Positions 1 through 5,011 of a stretch of DNA of 5,011 nucleotides are shown here, in pieces. The notes under the pieces were generated by a model. That model saw nothing but the letters and a program-made list of their open reading frames with translations. It was not told where the DNA came from and searched no databases. Where the stretch lies: positions 1-5,011 of the forward strand of contig JAJQCU010000014.1 of assembly GCA_021202575.1 (NCBI GenBank), written 5' to 3'. A program made the translations under genes and the position numbers. The stretch comes from Lachnospiraceae bacterium (GTDB lineage Bacteria > Bacillota > Clostridia > Lachnospirales > Lachnospiraceae). Within the stretch, counting starts at the first letter, position 1, and every line of letters begins with the position of its first letter.

Positions 1-6
1 AAAGAA

Positions 7-1545
7 ATGAGACAATATGAAATGTGTGAACTGAAACTTCATGGACCGGTGCTGACTCAGAATTATGCAGCCATCGATCTGACTGCCACGATTTCGAACG
101 CAAACGGAAGCGATAGCCGGAAGGTCAAAGGCTTTTACGCGGGGGACGGCGAATACAGAGTGCGTTTTCTGCCAAAAGAAGCCGGGACATACACCTACAC
201 CATCACTGGCTGTATCACCGGCGAGGGTTCCGTATGTGTGGAAAAAGCCACCGGCCATGGAATGGTAAAAGCGGATGGGCAGCATTTTCGCTTTGAGGAC
301 GGCGCCGTCTACCATCCCTTCGGGACTACGGTCTACGCTCTGGCGCATCAGGAGGACTCCCTGGTGGCAGAAACCATGGAAACGCTCTCCCATTCTCACT
401 TCAATAAGATACGGCTCTGCCTGTTTCCGAAGCATTACGAGTACAACCATAATGAGCCAAAATACTATGCCTTTGAGAAGGATGAGGAGGGAAACTGGGA
501 CGTCAGCCGCCCCTGCACCGCGTTCTGGGACGATTTTGAGGCGAAGATGTGCCGGCTGGACGAGATGGGGATTCAGGTGGACCTGATCCTCTTCCATCCT
601 TATGACCGCTGGGGTTTTGCGGAGCTTTCCCAGAAGGATAATCTGACCTACCTGGATTATCTGCTGCGCCGTTTTGCCGCTTATCCGTTTTTCTGGTGGA
701 GCCTAGCCAATGAATATGACCTTTGCTATCCGCACAAGACAAAAGAAAATTTTGAGGAGATTGAAGAATATGTGGCCGCAAATGATCCATATCATCATCT
801 GCTCTCCTGCCATAACTGCTTCGCCCCCTGGGATTTTGACCGGGCCAATGTCACTCACGTCAGCTATCAGACAAAAGCTCTGTATCATGTGGCGGACTGG
901 TATACCCGGCATCAAAAACCAGTGATGGTGGATGAATGCTGCTATGAGGGCAATCTGCCTTATCTGTGGGGCTGCATTACCGGCGAGGAAATGACTTCCC
1001 GTTTCTGGAGCGCTGTGGTCAGCGGCGGCTACTGCACCCATGGGGAAACCTTCCTCGATGAGGAGAATGAGATCGTCTGGTGGGCCAAGGGCGGCCGGCT
1101 GATCGGGGAAAGCCCAAAGCGTATCGCTTTTCTGAAAGAGTTTGTCTATAGTCTGCCGGGAAACATTGAGCCTGTGCAGGAAGGAATAAGCGGGTTGTTT
1201 CTGCATACGGAAGAGGAAATAAGGGAGATCATATCAAAAATTCCGGAGAACCTTCGGGCCTTCGCGGTGTCTGCGTCTGCCATGACGGCTGCGCAGAGGG
1301 AGGCCATGGTCGCCGGAGAGCATGTATTCAGCGGCAGAGTCGGCACTCAGGTGTACCTGACATATATAGATAATTTCGGCACGGCTGAATATGTGATTAC
1401 TCTGCCCGTGGAAGGAACTTATCGGGTGGAGGTGATCGACACCTGGGAGATGACCCGCAGCGAGGTTTTAAACGGAGTAAACGGAAAAGTAACCGTACCT
1501 CTGCCGGGGAAGACTCACATGGCGATCGCGGCCTTCGCGGAGTGA
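7..1545 (+). CDS. Putative cytosolic glycoside hydrolase, DUF5060 / TIM barrel / DUF5605 architecture
   Basis: Likely a retaining glycosidase of the clan GH-A type acting on a plant or host glycoside; the substrate is unknown. Residues about 3-72 look like a DUF5060 beta-sandwich, with the GFYAGDGEYRVRFLPKEAG stretch at 42-60. Residues about 98-385 form a TIM barrel starting at YHPFGTTVYAL. The motif SLANEYD gives N235-E236 as the candidate acid/base. VMVDECCYEG gives E310 as the candidate nucleophile. GGYCTHGETF (340-349) is a late-barrel motif common in this group. Residues about 428-512 resemble the C-terminal DUF5605 beta domain. No signal peptide or membrane segment is visible, so it should act in the cytoplasm on imported substrate. 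There are 13 cysteines, which also fits a cytosolic protein. The ATG at 7 suits the family N-terminus, but only six upstream bases are visible, so the ribosome site and a longer N-terminus cannot be judged. The family assignment is by recognition, not by search. Confidence 0.85.
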   Translation: MRQYEMCELKLHGPVLTQNYAAIDLTATISNANGSDSRKVKGFYAGDGEYRVRFLPKEAGTYTYTITGCITGEGSVCVEKATGHGMVKADGQHFRFEDGAVYHPFGTTVYALAHQEDSLVAETMETLSHSHFNKIRLCLFPKHYEYNHNEPKYYAFEKDEEGNWDVSRPCTAFWDDFEAKMCRLDEMGIQVDLILFHPYDRWGFAELSQKDNLTYLDYLLRRFAAYPFFWWSLANEYDLCYPHKTKENFEEIEEYVAANDPYHHLLSCHNCFAPWDFDRANVTHVSYQTKALYHVADWYTRHQKPVMVDECCYEGNLPYLWGCITGEEMTSRFWSAVVSGGYCTHGETFLDEENEIVWWAKGGRLIGESPKRIAFLKEFVYSLPGNIEPVQEGISGLFLHTEEEIREIISKIPENLRAFAVSASAMTAAQREAMVAGEHVFSGRVGTQVYLTYIDNFGTAEYVITLPVEGTYRVEVIDTWEMTRSEVLNGVNGKVTVPLPGKTHMAIAAFAE

Positions 1546-1575
1546 GCGGAAATGCAGTTGTAAGGTAACAGAATC

Positions 1576-1618
1576 AAATATGGTGAGCTGCACATGCAAA
1601 CTGCAGCTCACCATATTT
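1576..1618. terminator. Perfect 17-bp hairpin between convergent genes, probable bidirectional terminator
   Basis: The left arm 1576-1592 (AAATATGGTGAGCTGCA) pairs without mismatch with 1602-1618 around a 9-base loop (CATGCAAAC). It begins 30 bases after the hydrolase stop and ends 37 bases before the minus-strand acetyltransferase stop, the expected place for a shared terminator. On each strand the stem ends in ATATTT, followed on the plus strand by ATTTATG and a later TTTT. The U-tract is therefore weak, and termination strength is inferred from the long stem and the position. Confidence 0.75.
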
Positions 1619-1655
1619 ATTTATGTGCTTTTCCAACTTACAATTTTACCATAGT

Positions 1656-2210
1656 TCATCCCAGCTTCATTCCCATGGTGATTTCCCTGTCCGTCTTCTC
1701 AAGCACGGTAAATCCATATTTGTGATAAAAGCTTTTGCCCTTCTCATTATCAGCCGCCACACAGAGCATTACGCCGCTTATGCCTTTCTCTCTCAGATGA
1801 GCAAGCAGTGTGTCCATCAGTCTGGTTCCCAGCCCCTGCCTCTGACAGCCCTCATTCAGGTCGATGTGCAGGTGCGCCGGATAATCCGCGGCGAAATCCT
1901 TAAGTCCATCGATGGTACCTGGCCCCATCATTTTTGTAGCGGGATTATCAGAGAGCTCAATATAATCTTTCTGAAAGAGCTGTTCCCATTCCGAAAAATT
2001 TTCCGCGCACAAAATATAGCCAACCGCCCTGTCATTCTCATCGACGGCGACAAAACAGTTTCCAGGCTCCTTCTCAATATAATAATGGCAGAACACTTGA
2101 AGCAGCGCCTCCCTCATCAGAGGGTTCTGACTGAAATAATCGGATGTGCCAATACAGATACCCTCCACAACTTTTCTGGCCTTTTCCTGATATGATCTGA
2201 TTGTATACAT
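1656..2210 (-). CDS. GNAT-family N-acetyltransferase
   Basis: Predicted acetyl-CoA-dependent acetyltransferase of 184 residues, substrate unknown. The acetyl-CoA binding motif A is plain: HIDLNEGCQRQGLGTRL, with the Q-x-x-G-x-G/A pyrophosphate loop at about residues 123-128. A motif B follows: NEKGKSFYHKYGF at about 155-167. The FVAVDENDRAVGYILC strand pair is the usual GNAT central sheet. The YPAHLHIDL lead-in to motif A resembles bacterial relatives of the acetyltransferase-like domain of O-GlcNAcase; this is family recollection, not a search result. I chose the ATG at 2210 because GAAAGGGA lies 11 bases upstream and MYTIRSY is a typical GNAT beginning. An in-frame ATG at 2231 would add seven residues (MKGTYVF), but it has no Shine-Dalgarno and sits 7 bases past a TATAAT sequence. 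It is the last gene of the minus-strand block and converges on the hydrolase gene. Confidence 0.88.
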   Translation of the reverse strand: MYTIRSYQEKARKVVEGICIGTSDYFSQNPLMREALLQVFCHYYIEKEPGNCFVAVDENDRAVGYILCAENFSEWEQLFQKDYIELSDNPATKMMGPGTIDGLKDFAADYPAHLHIDLNEGCQRQGLGTRLMDTLLAHLREKGISGVMLCVAADNEKGKSFYHKYGFTVLEKTDREITMGMKLG

Positions 2211-2221
2211 AAAAACATATG

Positions 2222-2229
2222 TCCCTTTC
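2222..2229 (-). promoter_or_regulatory. Ribosome binding site favouring the 2210 start of the acetyltransferase
   Basis: Read on the minus strand, GAAAGGGA is followed by 11 bases and then the ATG at 2210. The spacing is slightly long. The site overlaps the alternative upstream ATG (2231-2229), so it cannot serve that start and argues for the shorter protein. Confidence 0.5.
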
Positions 2230-2235
2230 ATTGAT

Positions 2236-2327
2236 TTAATTATAGTAGGCCTCGATGAGCTCCTGGGTCAAGCTTTGCTGACTGTATCCATAAACTGCTG
2301 AATTTCCATTTCACTGATTCGTTTCAT
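2236..2327 (-). pseudogene. Short reading frame with strong ribosome site, apparently broken by a one-base indel
   Basis: Seventeen bases after the AraC stop codon, an ATG at 2327 follows AGGAGG (2338-2333) with a 5-base spacer, an excellent initiation signal. The frame reads MKRISEMEIQQFMDTVSKA and stops at TGA (2270-2268). From the same point another frame continues as SLTQELIEAYYN and ends at TAA (2238-2236), 5 bases before the alternative acetyltransferase ATG. One inserted base (or two removed) near the AAAGC at about 2271-2275 would join them into a protein of about 30 residues. I do not recognise the product. It could be a decayed gene, the residue of an internal deletion, or a genuine 19-residue peptide encoded at 2327-2268. 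The sequence gives no function. Confidence 0.4.
2239..2244 (-). promoter_or_regulatory. Consensus -10 hexamer (TATAAT) upstream of the acetyltransferase
   Basis: A perfect TATAAT lies on the minus strand 28 bases before the chosen start. A TTGACC that could act as -35 lies at 2266-2271, but the spacer is 21 bases, longer than the usual 16-19, and no extended -10 TG is present. The hexamer also falls inside the interrupted short reading frame, so it may be coding residue (codons TAT AAT) and not a promoter. Confidence 0.3.
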
Positions 2328-2332
2328 AAAAG

Positions 2333-2338
2333 CCTCCT
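2333..2338 (-). promoter_or_regulatory. Consensus Shine-Dalgarno AGGAGG of the short frame after the AraC gene
   Basis: AGGAGG on the minus strand, followed by CTTTT and ATG at 2327. It is the best-spaced consensus ribosome site in the window, yet the frame behind it is only 19 codons. This is the main reason to suspect that a real gene starts or once started here. Confidence 0.6.
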
Positions 2339-2343
2339 GTCTT

Positions 2344-3555
2344 TTATTCTTTATTGCCATGCCCTTTATTGCGGTATTCCAGGGGTGTCATCCCCGTAGC
2401 CTTTTTAAATTTCTCACCAAAATAACTCTGGCTGCCAAATCCCAGAACACCACAGATATCCTGGATTGGTTCATTGCCGGAGCGGAGCAGAAATTTGGCT
2501 CTGTCAATCCTGCAATCCATAATATATTCCCCGATTGTCATGCCCATTTCAGCTTTAAAACGGGAGGTTAGATAACTCTCAGAATATCCAACCCAGTTGG
2601 CCAGTTCCGCGGAAGTCATCTTCCGGCTCAGGTTCGTCTGAATGTAGCTGCAGCATTTCTGTATTATAGGAGAGATACCCTTTCCGCTTCGGCACTGGTG
2701 AACCCGCCGCACAAAATCATCCTGCATGGTACTGTTTATCAAGGTAATATCATCAAGCCCGGAGGAAGCCTCAATATCATTGATATAATTGTCACTTAGC
2801 ATATAAGCGATTTCCGGATCCAACCCTCCACGGATAGCAGCGCGAGTGCATAAAGCCACATGAATAATGATGGCATCCTTAATCTGGCGCACTGATGTGC
2901 TGTCAGTAAAAAATCCCACATTAGTCAGACTGCTGGCAAATCTCTTATAGTCCAGATTTCCCTCCTCCATCAGTTTTAAAAGCTGCTGCTCCTGAGCCCA
3001 GGATGAATGACGATTTCTGTTCTGATCGCTGTCAAATGCTAGAAGGCCACGCTCATTGGTCACATGGACAAGATCACTGATGTGGATTTTCTCACCCGAG
3101 GCACAGAACTGCAGCACGATGCCATATTCAGCAAATCGGCTAAAAGGCAATACAGGAAGCTTTTGCAGCAAAGAATAAAACATCTGACGTGAGGCTGGAG
3201 AAAGCTTCATTTTAACCAGGGCTGACTCAATTTTGCTCTCCGTTATATTCTCAATAAAAACCGGTCCAGTGACAAAGGCACGATGGAAACCGCCCTTTTC
3301 ATCTCTTTCAAAGCCAATGATCCACATCATTTCAAGAGAATTGATTAGAACCATGGGAAGCAATCTCACATTATTTCTGAGTGCTTTCATCAGTCGATCC
3401 TTTTCATACTGAAAAAAGAAATGGATTTCCGCAGCGTCATCACAAGTAGTATTTAAAAGCTGCATTTGAGAGTCATACTCCCAGAAACTGATATCAAAGC
3501 AACAGCTCACCATTTCTCTGAGCATTTCCAGTCTGGCATTCAAATTCTTCCCCAT
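2344..3555 (-). CDS. AraC-family transcriptional regulator with a long N-terminal sensory region
   Basis: A 403-residue DNA-binding regulator, probably controlling the neighbouring sugar transport and hydrolysis genes. The C-terminal 105 residues are a standard AraC/XylS domain. Its first helix-turn-helix is at about 313-338 (MTSAELANWVGYSESYLTSR). The second is at about 363-388 (PIQDICGVLGFGSQSYFGEK), with the closing signature F-K-K-A-T-G-M-T-P-L-E-Y-R. Residues 1-290 are not a short cupin domain. They contain a mixed alpha/beta region (1-170) and a helical stretch at about 185-290, an arrangement I recall from Firmicutes AraC proteins beside glycoside utilisation genes. The effector is unknown. 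No response-regulator receiver or membrane segment is visible, so it is probably a one-component cytosolic sensor. The start at 3555 has GGAGG 11 bases upstream. An out-of-frame ATG at 3560 is better spaced to that site. The transporter stop lies 200 bases upstream on the same strand, with no clear terminator between. Confidence 0.93.
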   Translation of the reverse strand: MGKNLNARLEMLREMVSCCFDISFWEYDSQMQLLNTTCDDAAEIHFFFQYEKDRLMKALRNNVRLLPMVLINSLEMMWIIGFERDEKGGFHRAFVTGPVFIENITESKIESALVKMKLSPASRQMFYSLLQKLPVLPFSRFAEYGIVLQFCASGEKIHISDLVHVTNERGLLAFDSDQNRNRHSSWAQEQQLLKLMEEGNLDYKRFASSLTNVGFFTDSTSVRQIKDAIIIHVALCTRAAIRGGLDPEIAYMLSDNYINDIEASSGLDDITLINSTMQDDFVRRVHQCRSGKGISPIIQKCCSYIQTNLSRKMTSAELANWVGYSESYLTSRFKAEMGMTIGEYIMDCRIDRAKFLLRSGNEPIQDICGVLGFGSQSYFGEKFKKATGMTPLEYRNKGHGNKE

Positions 3556-3566
3556 ATCATGTTATT

Positions 3567-3571
3567 CCTCC
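3567..3571 (-). promoter_or_regulatory. Ribosome binding site of the AraC gene, with a competing out-of-frame start
   Basis: GGAGG on the minus strand is followed by AATAAC and then an ATG at 3560, which opens only MIWGRI before a TGA at 3542-3540. The true AraC ATG at 3555 lies 11 bases from the site. The sequence ATGATATGG therefore offers two overlapping starts in different frames. Confidence 0.6.
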
Positions 3572-3601
3572 GTACAAACCGTTTCAATTTGTGACAGTAT
3601 T

Positions 3602-3630
3602 ATTTTATATCCAAAAAAGCTATTGAGCAA
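3602..3630 (-). promoter_or_regulatory. Possible promoter for the AraC gene
   Basis: On the minus strand, TTGCTC (3630-3625) and TAAAAT (3607-3602) are separated by 17 bases. The -10 matches 5 of 6 consensus positions, the -35 only 3 of 6. Transcription would start near 3595, giving a leader of about 40 bases that carries the GGAGG site. An A/T-rich run (TTTTTTGGATATAAAATAATA) surrounds the -10. This would let the regulator be expressed separately from the upstream transporter. Confidence 0.4.
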
Positions 3631-3731
3631 CGCTGAAAAAGCCCTGCAGTATCAGATAGTCCTCCTGCAATTCACAAATGATTTTGCCTGTTTTGAGAAA
3701 ATCCACCACATCCGTATTTTTTCAGTTCCAT
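3620..3731 (-). pseudogene. Short reading frame after the transporter, interrupted by an apparent one-base slip in an A6 run
   Basis: An ATG at 3731 lies 24 bases after the transporter stop and follows GAGGG (3744-3740) at an 8-base spacing. The frame reads MELKKYGCGGFSQNRQNHL and stops at 3674-3672. A second frame, open from 3721, reads TDVVDFLKTGKII, continues through CELQEDYLILQGFFSVAQ and stops at TAG (3622-3620). The two overlap at a run of six A residues (3722-3717). With five A residues they would join into one 36-residue protein starting MELKNTDVVDFLKTGK. I do not recognise it. It may be an inactivated small gene, a sequencing error in the homopolymer, or chance coding-like sequence in a 200-base intergenic region. 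Confidence 0.4.
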
Positions 3732-3755
3732 CAGAATTTCCCTCGCTTATTCGCT

Positions 3756-5011
3756 TCAGATAGTTTCCTCTGATTTCCTGCTTCTCCGCTCTTCCAATTC
3801 CTTATGAATGGACGGAAGATATTTTTCCAAATCAAATTTCAGGAAGATAAAAAACAAAATAAACGCTCCGATTGCCGGTATGCCGTACATTCCAAGAATC
3901 AGATAATTCTGTACTGCATCCGATTGGGCAACCCAGCTTCCGTCTGCTGCCGGAGCCACATATCCTGTCACGGAAAGTCCCAGATTAAATAATCCCGTAC
4001 TAACCCCCGCACTGACTGTAAAAATAATGCTGTATACAGACGAGGATGCTCCATCACATCGAAAGCCATTTTTCCATTCCACATGATCCAGTGCATCTGC
4101 CATCATGGATAATGTCACATAGGTAATGGGAAGTGTTCCAATAGAACGAATGGTCAGGGCAATCAATGCCATTAACATGCTGCGGGCACCAATTACACCC
4201 ACAGTACCACCGATAACGGAAATAAAGCTTCCGATAATATAAACCTTCTGTTTCCCGATCTTACCAACCAAAGGCCAAAGCACAATTACTCCCGGACCTA
4301 AAAGTGCCTGTCCGATCACATTCAAAAGAGACAACGTCACTCCGTCATTATATGTTCCTAAAACCCAGTTGCTATAATAAAGCATCGATGTAACAGAAAA
4401 ATTATTGTAAAGCTGATAGATAATAAAAACCAGCATGATCATTATCCAATATTTACTGGAAAGGCAAGCCTTCAGGCTCTGCTTTATTGAAACCGTCTCT
4501 GTCTGCCTGGTCTCCTCATGCTTTTCCTCTGTAACTCTCTCCCTGGTAAAATAATACTGAAGCAGAGTTCCCGGGATTGCAAGAATAGCAAGGCATCCCA
4601 TCACAAGAATCCACTTACTTTGATCAACACCCATGAACGGGAGCAGAAAAGAAGGAAATACCACCGCAAGAATTAATCCCGGAATCATATTGATTCCAAT
4701 GGAGGAAGCCATCGCAATCTTATCCCTTTGCTTATTGTCGCGGGTAGATAAAGGAATCAGTGCCACATTGCTAAGGTTATACATCGTATACGAAATTGAG
4801 CAATACAGATTGTAGCTGCATAAAACCCATATTGTAACGACCAGCATATTCGACCTTGGAACTGCGAAGAGAAGGATTGCCGATAAGGAAAGCAATGGCC
4901 CGGAAATCAACACCCACGGTCTGGCCTTTCCATGAGGTGTGGCCGTATGATCCACAATTTGCCCCATGATAATATTTGTAACTGCATCAATAATTTTGGA
5001 CAGTACAGGCA
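3756..5011 (-). CDS. GPH-family (MelB-like) glycoside/sugar:cation symporter, 5' end beyond the window
   Basis: A secondary transporter of the glycoside-pentoside-hexuronide:cation symporter family in the major facilitator superfamily, in the cytoplasmic membrane. The frame is open to the right window edge: codons upstream of the in-frame ATG at 4967 read [14 protein letters not shown] and run directly into [18 protein letters not shown]. Together these form the conserved D-x-x-x-[ND]-x-x-x-G...D...T...G-x-x-R-P-W loop of the family. The gene therefore starts beyond 5011, and the 4967 ATG is internal. About 417 residues are visible and roughly 45-50 are missing, covering TM1 and part of TM2. 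About ten further hydrophobic segments are visible, giving the expected twelve in total. A second family signature, [19 protein letters not shown] (288-306 counted from the 4967 Met), matches the A-D-x-x-x-x-x-E-W-x-x-G-x-R motif. The tail is charged ([11 protein letters not shown]). Substrate and coupling ion are not readable. It is first in the visible minus-strand block, upstream of the AraC gene. Confidence 0.93.
   Translation of the reverse strand, partial: PVLSKIIDAVTNIIMGQIVDHTATPHGKARPWVLISGPLLSLSAILLFAVPRSNMLVVTIWVLCSYNLYCSISYTMYNLSNVALIPLSTRDNKQRDKIAMASSIGINMIPGLILAVVFPSFLLPFMGVDQSKWILVMGCLAILAIPGTLLQYYFTRERVTEEKHEETRQTETVSIKQSLKACLSSKYWIMIMLVFIIYQLYNNFSVTSMLYYSNWVLGTYNDGVTLSLLNVIGQALLGPGVIVLWPLVGKIGKQKVYIIGSFISVIGGTVGVIGARSMLMALIALTIRSIGTLPITYVTLSMMADALDHVEWKNGFRCDGASSSVYSIIFTVSAGVSTGLFNLGLSVTGYVAPAADGSWVAQSDAVQNYLILGMYGIPAIGAFILFFIFLKFDLEKYLPSIHKELEERRSRKSEETI

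Noticed and set aside
703..1206. Long minus-strand open frame within the hydrolase gene, and shorter ones at 503-790 and 1146-1346
   Set aside because: All are antisense to a continuous 512-residue protein with catalytic motifs. They are typical shadow frames of a G+C-rich gene.
1623..2195. A 190-codon plus-strand open frame opposite the acetyltransferase gene
   Set aside because: It lies antisense to a protein with clear GNAT motifs, starts 5 bases after the terminator hairpin, lacks a recognisable ribosome site, and its translation shows no family motif.
2239..2271. TTGACC plus TATAAT as a full promoter for the acetyltransferase
   Set aside because: The 21-base spacer is too long for a standard sigma-A promoter and there is no extended -10. 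Only the TATAAT is listed, at low confidence.
3574..3592. ACAAA...TTTGT inverted repeat with an inner AAACGGTTT-like core upstream of the AraC gene, considered as a LacI/CcpA-type operator
   Set aside because: Arms are only 5 bases with a 9-base gap, and the core does not keep the central CG spacing of a catabolite repression site. Too weak to annotate.
3625..3655. Possible terminator between the symporter and AraC genes (T-rich stretches GGGCTTTTTCAGC and AGCTTTTTTGG)
   Set aside because: No stem longer than a few base pairs can be formed before either T-run, so read-through from the symporter into the AraC gene remains possible.
3756..4967. Taking the ATG at 4967 as the symporter start
   Set aside because: The frame remains open to the window edge and the upstream codons (IIDAVTNII) continue the conserved GPH motif, so this Met is internal and the gene is cut by the window.

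Overview
The window reads as chromosome of a Gram-positive gut-type bacterium of the Firmicutes, most likely a Clostridia/Lachnospiraceae member. The reasons are purine-rich Shine-Dalgarno sites (AGGAGG, GGAGG, GAGGG), moderate G+C, and the combination of a GPH-type sugar symporter, a long AraC-type regulator and a cytosolic DUF5060/DUF5605-type glycosidase. The taxonomic call is inference from family content and signals. No RNA gene or marker protein is present to confirm it.

Layout: positions 7-1545 (+) encode a 512-residue putative glycoside hydrolase with an N-terminal beta-sandwich, a TIM barrel with a visible acid/base (N235-E236) and nucleophile candidate (E310), and a C-terminal beta domain. 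A perfect 17-bp hairpin at 1576-1618 lies between this gene and the convergent minus-strand block. That block, in order of transcription, holds a GPH/MelB-like sugar:cation symporter cut by the right window edge (5011-3756), a short interrupted reading frame (3731-3620), an AraC-family regulator (3555-2344), a second short interrupted reading frame (2327-2236), and a GNAT acetyltransferase (2210-1656). No tRNA, rRNA, CRISPR array, insertion sequence or attachment site was seen.

How the genes may work together: the symporter would import a glycoside or oligosaccharide, the AraC protein would sense a sugar-related signal and control the locus, and the hydrolase, which lacks a signal peptide, would cleave the imported compound in the cytoplasm. 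The acetyltransferase may be an unrelated passenger, though it resembles the acetyltransferase-like domain family associated with O-GlcNAcase. The substrate cannot be read from the sequence.

No clearly new multi-gene system is visible. The least explained parts are the two intergenic regions flanking the AraC gene. Each has a strong ribosome binding site followed by a 19-codon frame, and a single-base indel would extend that frame to 36 or about 30 codons. They are either small-protein genes broken by indels or genuine short peptides.
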